From Treponema sp. (GTDB lineage: Bacteria; Spirochaetota; Spirochaetia; Treponematales; Breznakiellaceae), in the NCBI GenBank assembly GCA_031284385.1, contig JAISZZ010000156.1, forward strand, positions 1-6,642: 6,642 nucleotides of DNA, given 5' to 3'. The position numbers and the translations under genes were made by a program. The first letter of the stretch is position 1. Every line of letters starts with the position of its first letter. Positions 1-5,755 of this stretch are shown piece by piece. Below the pieces are notes generated by a model. The model saw only the letters and a program-made list of their open reading frames with translations, was not told the origin of the DNA and made no database searches.

Positions 1-11
1 TTAGGAACTGT

Positions 12-39
12 AAAAAAATAAAATGCACAGCATTTTATT
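12..39 (-). terminator. candidate intrinsic terminator of the solute-binding protein gene
   Basis: Read on the minus strand, a 10-bp stem (39-30 with 26-17, loop TGT) runs into a T-run at 18-12, the layout of a Rho-independent terminator. The stem is A/T-rich (only two G-C pairs), so it would be a weak terminator. It lies about 107 nt past the stop codon at 146-148. The stem is also an arm of the larger nested repeat, so termination may be incidental. Confidence 0.4.
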
Positions 40-69
40 AAATTGCTAAGCAATAAATTGCTTATGCAA

Positions 70-109
70 TAAGGAAATAACATGACCAAATGGTCATGTT
101 ATTTCCTTA
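70..109. repeat. perfect 19-bp palindrome
   Basis: Bases 70-88 and 91-109 are exact reverse complements separated by AA, which would fold as an A/T-rich hairpin with an AAAT loop. It is the largest arm of the element at 1-119. On the minus strand it is the first strong hairpin after the stop codon of the solute-binding protein gene, so it could protect that mRNA's 3' end. It is not followed by a T-run in that direction. An 8-bp direct repeat TTCCTTAC (103-110 and 113-120) overlaps its right arm. Confidence 0.85.
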
Positions 110-145
110 CAGTTCCTTACCGCGTTTACCGACCGTATAAAGGCG

Positions 146-1471
146 CTATTTGTTAACTTTTTTTTCGGCTGCCCAACTGTTGATAAATGTTGTTTTTACA
201 TAATCCCAGCCTTGTGTTTCCACTGCATAAGCGTTGAACGCCGCGCCTAACTCATTCTTAAATTCCTGACTCGGAAAAGTAGTAAATACCCACGGCACTG
301 AATTAAGGTTTGAATCGTTTAAATAACGGAACATCTCTTTTATCAGAGGATCGCCCGGACGCTCGTCATCCGTAAAAGTTTTGAACGGCGTAACTAAACC
401 TAATTTCTCGGAGGCAATTTTTTTTCCGTTATCGGTATTGAACAGCCATTCAAGAAATTTAAGCGAAGCCTCTTGATCTCCCGGACTTACGCGGCGGTTT
501 ACAGCGATATAGTTTTCCGTTCCAACGCAAAGCCCCTGTGTTTCCTCACCTTCAATGCCCGTGTATATAGGCAGAAATTTTATATCCTGTGAATCCACGA
601 CATTCCCTTTTTCACCCGATATCTGAGTCCATGCCCATGTTCCGTTTTGAATGAAAGCTACCTTGCCCAGTGCGAATTCCGTCATCGAATCGCCCACGGT
701 TTTTGAACCCACCATCTTTCTGTCTGTAATAGAATTGTTAATATACAAATCGAAAATATTTTTGATGTTTTCTGAATATGTCAAATCAATAACTTCCAAA
801 TCATTGACATTTTTCTGCTTGTATTCAAAATATATTGGCATATTTGCCAGATGGGTATTCCAGCGCCAGTCCTCACCCGGCGAGAATGATGTAGAGGCAA
901 ATGCTCCGGAAATTCCAAGCTCTTCCGCGTGCGCCTGAATATCTTCGGCTACGGCTTTTAGTTTTGCGAAATTGTTGATACCGTCCGCGCTATTTATACC
1001 ATTTACGGAACGGGATGAAAGCGCGAAATACTTCCGCAGTATCGCATCATTGTATATTATGCCATAGCTTTCAATCGCGTAGGGTATGCCGTAAATTTCC
1101 CCATTTTCGCCTATCGCAAGCCCCCTGTCCCCCAGCCATTCATAAATACTGCTGTTTTTAAGATCGGCAGTGTAATCACGCCAATTATTCATGCCGACAG
1201 GCCCGTTAAGATTGAACAATGTCGGCGGCTTTGATTTAGAAATTTCCGCCCGCAGCGTTTGTTCGTAAGTTCCGCTGGCTGCGGTAACCACCTTCATTGG
1301 AATACCGGTTTCAGTCGTGAACTGGGCGGCTGCCGCAATCCATTCCCTGTCCGTTTCCGGTTTAAAATTTAAAAAATAGACGCCTGGCTTTGTCTCTTTT
1401 TGGCAGGCTGAAAAAATCAAAAATGCCGCGATAACAGCGGTTATTACAGGCAAACCCCAAAATTTCCTCAT
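146..1471 (-). CDS. ABC transporter extracellular solute-binding lipoprotein (family 1, probable sugar)
   Basis: A 441-residue protein with the build of family 1 periplasmic solute-binding proteins, which capture sugars or oligosaccharides for an ABC importer. The N-terminus is a lipoprotein signal: MRKFW, a hydrophobic stretch at about residues 7-20, then F20-S21-A22-C23 as lipobox, with C23 the expected lipidated residue. Phe at -3 departs from the usual Leu but is tolerated in the relaxed spirochaetal lipobox. Family-like stretches include GEIYGIPYAIESYGIIYN (about 120-140), the ALGKVAFIQNGTW segment and SLKFLEWLFNTDNGKKIA near the C-terminus. The start is supported by AGGAG seven bases before the ATG. 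No permease or ATPase gene is present; if they exist they would lie beyond the left edge or elsewhere. The substrate cannot be read from the sequence. It is transcribed divergently from the esterase gene. Confidence 0.9.
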   Translation of the reverse strand: MRKFWGLPVITAVIAAFLIFSACQKETKPGVYFLNFKPETDREWIAAAAQFTTETGIPMKVVTAASGTYEQTLRAEISKSKPPTLFNLNGPVGMNNWRDYTADLKNSSIYEWLGDRGLAIGENGEIYGIPYAIESYGIIYNDAILRKYFALSSRSVNGINSADGINNFAKLKAVAEDIQAHAEELGISGAFASTSFSPGEDWRWNTHLANMPIYFEYKQKNVNDLEVIDLTYSENIKNIFDLYINNSITDRKMVGSKTVGDSMTEFALGKVAFIQNGTWAWTQISGEKGNVVDSQDIKFLPIYTGIEGEETQGLCVGTENYIAVNRRVSPGDQEASLKFLEWLFNTDNGKKIASEKLGLVTPFKTFTDDERPGDPLIKEMFRYLNDSNLNSVPWVFTTFPSQEFKNELGAAFNAYAVETQGWDYVKTTFINSWAAEKKVNK

Positions 1472-1477
1472 TATGTT

Positions 1478-1485
1478 CTCCTTGA
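1478..1485 (-). promoter_or_regulatory. Shine-Dalgarno site of the solute-binding protein gene
   Basis: On the minus strand AAGGAG is followed by AACATA and then the ATG at 1471. It shows that this genome uses Shine-Dalgarno initiation, a useful contrast with the genes at 1830, 2517 and 6343, which lack it. Confidence 0.8.
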
Positions 1486-1571
1486 TAAAGTTGTTGACAA
1501 ACCGTCCGGCTGTCTAACAAGCAGTTTAACGCCATTACTCAAAACCAATGTTCCGAGCTGGCCTGTGTTTA

Positions 1572-1600
1572 ATAAATTTTACACATACTGTATAATTTAT
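1572..1600. promoter_or_regulatory. A/T-rich dyad with overlapping divergent -10-like boxes
   Basis: ATAAATT (1572-1578) and AATTTAT (1594-1600) form a 7-bp inverted repeat around a 15-nt centre. Inside or overlapping it are a perfect TATAAT on the plus strand (1591-1596) and TATACA on the minus strand (1594-1589). The minus box has GTGGTA (1617-1612) 17 bp upstream and could drive the solute-binding protein gene with a leader of roughly 110 nt. The plus box has only TTTAAT at the -35 position. Operator or promoter function is inferred. Confidence 0.3.
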
Positions 1601-1793
1601 CAGAAATGCCTTACCACTGGCAAGATTGCCGTGCCTGCGCCATTTGGCGGCCTATTCCTGCATAGCAAGGAAAGTGGAGTCCGCCCCGAAACCTGCTGTA
1701 TGCCGGAAAGAGGCTGAGAGCCCGCCCGCTTTCAATACTTTTCACCATAGTCACGCGATAGCGTGGGGGATTGGGGAGAGGCGTGCGGTACGG

Positions 1794-1830
1794 GTGGCAA
1801 ACAACGGGAAAACCGCTATACTGACAACCA
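1794..1830 (+). promoter_or_regulatory. promoter of the esterase gene, placed for a leaderless transcript
   Basis: GTGGCA (1794-1799, four of six consensus -35 bases), a 17-bp spacer and TATACT (1817-1822, five of six -10 bases). The -10 ends 7 nt before the ATG at 1830, so transcription would begin at or beside the start codon. No Shine-Dalgarno sequence precedes the ATG. Confidence 0.5.
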
Positions 1831-2471
1831 TGAAAACAATTCTTTGCTATGGCGATTCTAACACGTATGGCTACATTCCGGCTACAGGGGAGCGTTATGA
1901 CCACAAAACACGCTGGCCTATGGCGCTGGAACGTATACTTAACCGGAATTGCGCGGATGGTACTGAGTGGTGGGTTGATGAGGAAGGGCTTAACGGCAGG
2001 ACAAGTTCTTTTGATGATCCTGTGGAACTGGAGAGAAACGGGCTCAAACATATCTTACCAATACTAAAAAGCCATAAACCCTTGAATATTGTGGCCGTTA
2101 TGCTCGGCACAAACGACTTAAAGCGGCGTTTTAACCCGTCGCCTTACGATATTTCACAAGGAGTGCTGAATGTGGTTAAGGCGATTCAGTATTCCGAGAC
2201 AGGGCCGGGCAACGGAGCGCCGAAAGTATTGGTTATTTGCCCGCCTCCGCTGCTAGATTCGTCTGTTTTTGGCGATATTTTTAGCGGAAGCGCGGCCATT
2301 TCAAAGAAACTTCCCCCGTACTACAGGGATATTTGCGAAGAAAGCGGCGCGGCTTTCCTTGATGCGGGAAGCGTAATCAAAACGAGTCCGGTGGATGGCG
2401 TACACTTTGAGCCAAACGAGCATTTGCGCCTTGCCGAGGCGGCGGCAAAAATCGTGCGCGGAATGGAGTAG
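1830..2471 (+). CDS. SGNH/GDSL-family esterase (arylesterase / acetylesterase-like)
   Basis: A 213-residue SGNH hydrolase, which cleaves ester bonds such as acetyl groups on sugars or short acyl and aryl esters with a Ser-His-Asp centre. All four family blocks are visible: block I GDSN with nucleophile S10; block II oxyanion glycine at G53 or G56 in EGLNGRTSS; block III GTND (93-96); block V DGVH with D189 and H192. The layout resembles the arylesterase-like SGNH subgroup. No signal peptide is seen, so it is probably cytoplasmic. The frame stays open upstream to an ATG at 1626, but block I normally sits within about ten residues of the start and the extra 68 residues look non-protein-like, so 1830 is chosen. 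It starts without a Shine-Dalgarno site. The debranching enzyme gene follows after 45 bp on the same strand, suggesting a shared carbohydrate role. The exact substrate is unknown. Confidence 0.88.
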   Translation: MKTILCYGDSNTYGYIPATGERYDHKTRWPMALERILNRNCADGTEWWVDEEGLNGRTSSFDDPVELERNGLKHILPILKSHKPLNIVAVMLGTNDLKRRFNPSPYDISQGVLNVVKAIQYSETGPGNGAPKVLVICPPPLLDSSVFGDIFSGSAAISKKLPPYYRDICEESGAAFLDAGSVIKTSPVDGVHFEPNEHLRLAEAAAKIVRGME

Positions 2472-2482
2472 ACGGCGTTAAA

Positions 2483-2518
2483 TTGATGTATACAATTTTT
2501 TTGCCGATAATTCGATAT
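2483..2518 (+). promoter_or_regulatory. promoter of the debranching enzyme gene, placed for a leaderless transcript
   Basis: TTGATG (2483-2488, first four bases match the -35 consensus), a 17-bp spacer and GATAAT (2506-2511, five of six -10 bases). The -10 ends 5 nt before the ATG at 2517, putting the expected transcript start on the initiation codon. The 45-bp gap after the esterase stop holds no Shine-Dalgarno sequence. Read-through from the esterase gene is also possible. Confidence 0.5.
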
Positions 2519-4661
2519 GGCATTTGAAAATCTTATCGTTCAAGGCGGCAGGCCTCTTCCTTTAGGCGCTACCCTGACATCCGAAGGCGTTAATTTCTCG
2601 ATTTTTTCGAGGAATGCACGGTCTATAACTCTTATTTTATTTGAAAGCGCGGCGGCGGACAGCGCCCGGCAGGAAATAACGCTGGATATATCCAAAAACT
2701 GTACCGGCGATATTTGGCATTGTTTTATACCCGGCATTTCCGCCGGTTACTGTTATCTTTACCGCGCTGACGGTCAGTTTCAGCCTGAAAAAGGCCTACG
2801 TTTTAATCCCAAACTGGCATTGCTCGATCCTTATGCGAAAGCATTGACCGGCGTAAGTTCGTGGGATTTTGCCGGCGCCGTCGCGTATGATACAAAGGAT
2901 CCGCGTAAAGATTTATCTTTAAATAGCAACGACAACATTTGCTCGTCGCCGCGATGTGTCATCATTGATAATTCTTTTGATTGGCAGGGGGACAGGCCGC
3001 TCAATTATCCGCTGCGTCATAGCGTGATTTATGAAACGCACGTGCGCGGGATGACCGTACATCCATCGTCCGGCGTGAAACACCCCGGCACATATCTTGG
3101 AGTCGTAGAAAAAATTCCATACTTAAAAGAACTTGGAATTACAAGCGTAGAACTTTTGCCTATCCATGAATTTTGTGAAAATGAATTACTTGCGATAAAT
3201 CCGCGGACAGGCGAGAAATTAAAAAATTACTGGGGATATTCCACCGTTGCGTTTTTCGCGCCAAAAGGTTCTTACGCTTTCGACCAAAATACAGGCGCTC
3301 AGGTCAACGAATTTAAAACAATGGTGCGGGAAATGCATAAAGCAGGAATAGAAGTTATTCTCGACGTGGTATTTAATCATACTGCGGAAGGAAATGAGCT
3401 TGGCCCGACATTTTCGTTTCGTGGTTTAGATAATCAAATTTATTATATATTAAATGATAACAAACGTTACTATCAAAATTATTCCGGCTGCGGCAATACC
3501 GTAAACTGTAACAATCCGGTTATGAGAAGCATGATCATTGACTGTCTTAACTATTGGGTTATCGATATGCATATTGACGGTTTTCGTTTTGATTTGGGAT
3601 CAATTTTGGGACGCGACCAGAAAGGCGCGCTCATGGAAAATGCGCCTATGCTGGAAAAAATAGCGGAAGAGCCGGTTTTGCGTCATACAAAAATCATAGC
3701 GGAGGCATGGGATGCGGGCGGCGCGTATCAGGTTGGCTGGTTTCCGGGACGCTGGGCCGAGTGGAACGACCGTTTCCGGGACGATGTACGCAGATATTGG
3801 CGCGGCGATACCTGCTCGGTGCGATATATGGCGACGCGGTTGTCCGGCAGTTCAGACCTGTACTTGCGCGATGGCAGGAAACCGTTTCATTCAATAAATT
3901 ATTTTGCCTGCCATGACGGTTTTACGTTAAAAGATTTGGTTTCTTATAATAACAAACATAACGATGAAAATGGCGAAGAAAACCGGGACGGAAGCGGCAA
4001 TAACATAAGTTATAACTATGGATTTGAGGGGCCGTCGTCGAATCCTGCGATAGAAACTATAAGACAGCAACAGATGAAAAATTTTATAGCGACATTGATG
4101 ATTTCGCAAGGCACTCCCATGCTTTTGGGCGGGGACGAGTTCGCCCGCACACAAAGGGGATTCAACAACGCATACTGTCAGGACAATGAAATATCGTGGT
4201 ACGATTGGCGGCTGCAAAAACAGAACAGCGGCCTCTTTCGCTTTGCGAAAGAGATGATCGCATTTCGCCTGCGGCACCAAAGTTTTATGCGTCCCGAATT
4301 CTATACCGGACGTGAAGGCTCGTACAACGGTATTCCCGACATAACATGGTTTGACGAAACCGGCGCGGCTCTCGATTGGGAAAAAAAAGATTCAACTTTC
4401 GCGCTGCGTATGGACGGTACCAAAGCGGATATTTTGGCGGATCGTGATGATAATGATTTTTATATCATGTTTAATTCCGGCATTTCAGATTGTCTTTTTC
4501 AGCTTTGCCCTGCGCCTAAAGGAAAAACATGGCGGCGCACCGTTGACACATCCCTGCCGTCGCCGGACGATATTTGCCCGCCGGAATTTCAGCCGGATAT
4601 AGGGGATTCGCGTACATATCTTGTGCACAGACGCAGCCTTGTGATACTACTGTCGCGCTGA
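2517..4661 (+). CDS. glgX: glycogen debranching enzyme (GlgX / isoamylase type, GH13)
   Basis: A 714-residue GH13 enzyme that hydrolyses alpha-1,6 branch points of glycogen or limit dextrin; its length is usual for GlgX/TreX proteins. Residues about 10-110 look like the N-terminal CBM48 domain. The catalytic barrel has all conserved regions: region I DVVFNH (283-288); region II GFRFD with nucleophile D359; region III AEAWD with acid/base E396; region IV HDG with D467. The GlgX/isoamylase signatures FTLKDLVSYN (469-478), GTPMLLGGDEFARTQ (532-546) and the NNAYCQDNEISW segment (550-561) are present. The beta-sandwich C-terminal domain follows (about 610-714). No signal peptide is seen, so it is cytoplasmic. 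The start is the only sensible Met, since the next in-frame Met is near residue 269. There is no Shine-Dalgarno site. It could also be named isoamylase or TreX. No other glycogen genes are in the window. Confidence 0.95.
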   Translation: MAFENLIVQGGRPLPLGATLTSEGVNFSIFSRNARSITLILFESAAADSARQEITLDISKNCTGDIWHCFIPGISAGYCYLYRADGQFQPEKGLRFNPKLALLDPYAKALTGVSSWDFAGAVAYDTKDPRKDLSLNSNDNICSSPRCVIIDNSFDWQGDRPLNYPLRHSVIYETHVRGMTVHPSSGVKHPGTYLGVVEKIPYLKELGITSVELLPIHEFCENELLAINPRTGEKLKNYWGYSTVAFFAPKGSYAFDQNTGAQVNEFKTMVREMHKAGIEVILDVVFNHTAEGNELGPTFSFRGLDNQIYYILNDNKRYYQNYSGCGNTVNCNNPVMRSMIIDCLNYWVIDMHIDGFRFDLGSILGRDQKGALMENAPMLEKIAEEPVLRHTKIIAEAWDAGGAYQVGWFPGRWAEWNDRFRDDVRRYWRGDTCSVRYMATRLSGSSDLYLRDGRKPFHSINYFACHDGFTLKDLVSYNNKHNDENGEENRDGSGNNISYNYGFEGPSSNPAIETIRQQQMKNFIATLMISQGTPMLLGGDEFARTQRGFNNAYCQDNEISWYDWRLQKQNSGLFRFAKEMIAFRLRHQSFMRPEFYTGREGSYNGIPDITWFDETGAALDWEKKDSTFALRMDGTKADILADRDDNDFYIMFNSGISDCLFQLCPAPKGKTWRRTVDTSLPSPDDICPPEFQPDIGDSRTYLVHRRSLVILLSR

Positions 4662-4684
4662 AAACGCCGTCAGGAATCAGTTCC

Positions 4685-4915
4685 TCAGTCTCCAATACCG
4701 ATGTCGCCAGTGTCGATATCTTTGTCGATTTTCGGTTCCGCCGGCGGACGCTTAATTTTTTTGTGCTTTATGGAATTCGGTGATACTTTGATACTCTTTT
4801 TTGATTTGACAGCCGCGTTTACCAGTGACCAGTAAATCACTATCGCTATCGTCATGGCGATAACTTGCCACGAGCTAATCACTTCTTTTAATACGCTAAT
4901 AAGTTCTGGGGACAT
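4685..4915 (-). CDS. small single-span membrane protein, unknown function
   Basis: A 76-residue protein I do not recognise. A short N-terminal segment (1-14) leads into one hydrophobic helix at about residues 15-34 (from SWQVIAMTIAIVIYW). A strongly basic stretch follows (38-57: KSKK, KHKKIKR), and then a Pro/Asp-rich acidic tail ending GDIGIGD. By the positive-inside rule the C-terminal tail should be cytoplasmic. It is probably a real gene: GAGG sits seven bases before the ATG, a TATAAT promoter lies upstream, and the composition fits a membrane anchor. It converges on the debranching enzyme gene with 23 bp between stop codons and no clear terminator. It lies 101 bp downstream of the metallo-hydrolase gene, probably as a separate unit. 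Confidence 0.65.
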   Translation of the reverse strand: MSPELISVLKEVISSWQVIAMTIAIVIYWSLVNAAVKSKKSIKVSPNSIKHKKIKRPPAEPKIDKDIDTGDIGIGD

Positions 4916-4935
4916 ATTTAAGCCTCACACTTTGG

Positions 4936-4972
4936 GGCAGCACTGATTAACTTTAGGTCAATCAGCGTTGCC
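4936..4972 (-). repeat. inverted repeat / predicted 5'-terminal mRNA hairpin
   Basis: Bases 4936-4948 and 4960-4972 are imperfect inverted repeats (11 of 13 positions pair by Watson-Crick rules) around an 11-nt loop. On the minus strand the stem begins GGCAACGCTGATT, right where transcription from the TATAAT at 4982-4977 would start, so it would form the first structure in the leader of the small membrane protein mRNA. The 12-mer GGCAACGCTGAT recurs at 6625-6636 and the 10-mer AGCACTGATT (4939-4948) recurs at 6528-6537, so the arms belong to a repeated family. Confidence 0.65.
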
Positions 4973-4982
4973 GATAATTATA
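4971..4982 (-). promoter_or_regulatory. candidate promoter of the small membrane protein gene
   Basis: A perfect TATAAT lies at 4982-4977 on the minus strand, just past the stop of the metallo-hydrolase gene. The expected start is near G4971, leaving a leader of about 55 nt that is mostly hairpin. A -35 is poor: TTTTGC at 17-bp spacing, or TTGCTA at 15-bp spacing. The -10 also lies between CCGATA (4971-4976) and TATCGG (4983-4988), a 6-bp dyad. Confidence 0.4.
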
Positions 4983-5016
4983 TATCGGTGGATTTCATAG
5001 CAAAAAGAACGCAGCG

Positions 5017-5688
5017 TTATATACTGACTGTATCTAAAAGACCAAGGCTTAACGATGAATGCTGTGTCCTGTTACGGTTTTCCTCAAAAAGCCCGACACC
5101 GATGTTGTAATTACGTTCCACCTTTAACGTTGTGGGCGGGCCGTGTCCCGGCAGTACGATATAATTTCCGCGCAGCGTAAAAATTTTGTTTTGTATAACC
5201 GTAATTTGACGCATCGCACTGTACGCGCTGTCTGTCCGTCCGGTAAGTCCCGCCGAAAGCGCGTCTCCGGTAAAAAGCAGGTGATCAATTATATAAACCA
5301 TGGAATCTATGGAATGACCGGGCGCTGAAATAGCTTTAACATGGAAAGAACCTATTTTTATATCATCGCCATCCCGTACGACATTTGTTTTGTAATCCAT
5401 GACAAAACTGTTTGCCGAATAAATATCCACGTCATATATGCGTTTTAATGAACGCAGCCCATTAGTATGGTTGGTATGATTATGCGTAAGCAAAACGCCT
5501 CTTAGAGTGTATTCATTACTTTCAATAAAATTTAAAATAGATTCATTCATACACCCCGGATCTATTATTAAAGCGTCTCGCTCCGTATTTTTTTCGCTTT
5601 TCGCTGAATTGTTTTCTACGCCATAATCGCTGCCGGCCAAATAACAATTACACAAACCTTGTGTACAATAGTGAAAAGAAATTTTCAT
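5017..5688 (-). CDS. metallo-beta-lactamase-fold hydrolase with altered HxHxDH motif
   Basis: A 223-residue MBL-fold protein in the size range of glyoxalase II-like hydrolases. The fold markers are present in order: DPG (43-45); the first metal motif at 69-74; APGHS with H125; FTGD with D142; LPGHGP with H182. The first motif reads THNHTNH where the family has THxHxDH, so the Asp that normally binds the second metal and positions the water is N73 (codon AAC, 5472-5470). The other five metal ligands are intact. The substrate is unknown; activity may be altered or mononuclear. No signal peptide is seen, so it is cytoplasmic. The start is well supported by GGAGG seven bases before the ATG. It probably lies in one operon downstream of the pentapeptide-repeat gene, with a possible micro-ORF between them. 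A lactonase or other hydrolase of the same fold cannot be excluded. Confidence 0.85.
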   Translation of the reverse strand: MKISFHYCTQGLCNCYLAGSDYGVENNSAKSEKNTERDALIIDPGCMNESILNFIESNEYTLRGVLLTHNHTNHTNGLRSLKRIYDVDIYSANSFVMDYKTNVVRDGDDIKIGSFHVKAISAPGHSIDSMVYIIDHLLFTGDALSAGLTGRTDSAYSAMRQITVIQNKIFTLRGNYIVLPGHGPPTTLKVERNYNIGVGLFEENRNRTQHSSLSLGLLDTVSI

Positions 5689-5730
5689 TTAGTATCCTCC
5701 GCCGCATCGCGGTCCGCCGCACCCGCACAT
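5689..5730 (-). CDS. candidate Cys/Gly-rich micro-ORF (13 codons) coupled to the hydrolase gene
   Basis: An ATG at 5730-5728 opens a frame encoding MCGCGGPRCGGGY and ending in TAA at 5691-5689, directly against the ATG of the metallo-hydrolase (TAAATG). Its last codons contain the GGAGG ribosome-binding site of that gene, so if translated it would couple to it. An AGGA lies 11 nt upstream of its ATG, rather far for a Shine-Dalgarno site. The DNA contains a direct repeat GCGGCGGA (5720-5713 and 5705-5698), which accounts for the two CGG-like peptide repeats. It may be a chance frame in a G/C-rich leader; expression is not shown. Confidence 0.3.
   Translation of the reverse strand: MCGCGGPRCGGGY
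5695..5700 (-). promoter_or_regulatory. Shine-Dalgarno site of the metallo-hydrolase gene
   Basis: GGAGGA on the minus strand, with seven bases between GGAGG and the ATG at 5688. It is the strongest ribosome-binding site in the window and fixes the start of the hydrolase. Confidence 0.8.
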
Positions 5731-5755
5731 ATAAAAAGTTTTCCTGACAAGGCCG

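Larger units (their letters stand above)
1..119. repeat. nested inverted-repeat element, multi-branched
   Basis: Seen directly: an outer 10-bp inverted repeat (3-12 with 108-117, AGGAACTGTA / TACAGTTCCT) encloses four consecutive hairpins. They are 17-26/30-39 (10 bp, 3-nt loop), 42-46/50-54 (5 bp), 57-61/66-70 (5 bp) and a long arm 72-88/91-107. Almost every base can pair, so the single strand could form a five-way junction and the duplex a cruciform. It has no coding capacity. It lies 26 bp past the stop of the solute-binding protein gene on its downstream side. It may be a dispersed non-autonomous element (MITE or REP-like) or a structured 3'-end region; the sequence alone does not decide. 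The left boundary coincides with the window edge, so the element may extend further. Confidence 0.75.
1472..1829. other. 358-bp divergent intergenic region
   Basis: It separates the divergent solute-binding protein and esterase genes. The part next to the lipoprotein gene (1472-1600) is A/T-rich and carries its Shine-Dalgarno site and possible promoters. The part at 1601-1829 is G/C-rich and open in frames on both strands, but no protein in it is recognisable. It holds small hairpins: 1619-1630 (GGCAA/TTGCC), 1638-1649 (CGCC/GGCG) and 1752-1765 (CACGC, loop GATA, GCGTG). The esterase promoter is at its right end. I see no tRNA or known riboswitch here. Confidence 0.6.

Noticed and set aside
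1714..1719. CTGAGA, a word found in TPP riboswitches
   Set aside because: The other conserved TPP segments and helices are missing nearby, and the downstream genes are not thiamine-related.
1626..1829. In-frame N-terminal extension of the esterase from an ATG at 1626
   Set aside because: The GDS block belongs within about ten residues of the start, the extra 68 residues look non-protein-like, and a promoter lies at 1794-1822 inside the extension.
1611..2051. Minus-strand frame of 146 codons overlapping the esterase
   Set aside because: It runs antisense through the conserved blocks of the esterase, has no ribosome-binding site and no recognisable motif.
4672..4685. AGGAA-TCAG-TTCCT hairpin between the converging genes as a terminator
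   Set aside because: The stem is only 5 bp, has no T-run on either strand and overlaps the stop codon of the small membrane protein gene.
5002..5019. AACGC-T-GCGTT followed by T5 on the minus strand as terminator of the hydrolase gene
   Set aside because: The 1-nt centre leaves only about three usable base pairs, so it is too weak to call.
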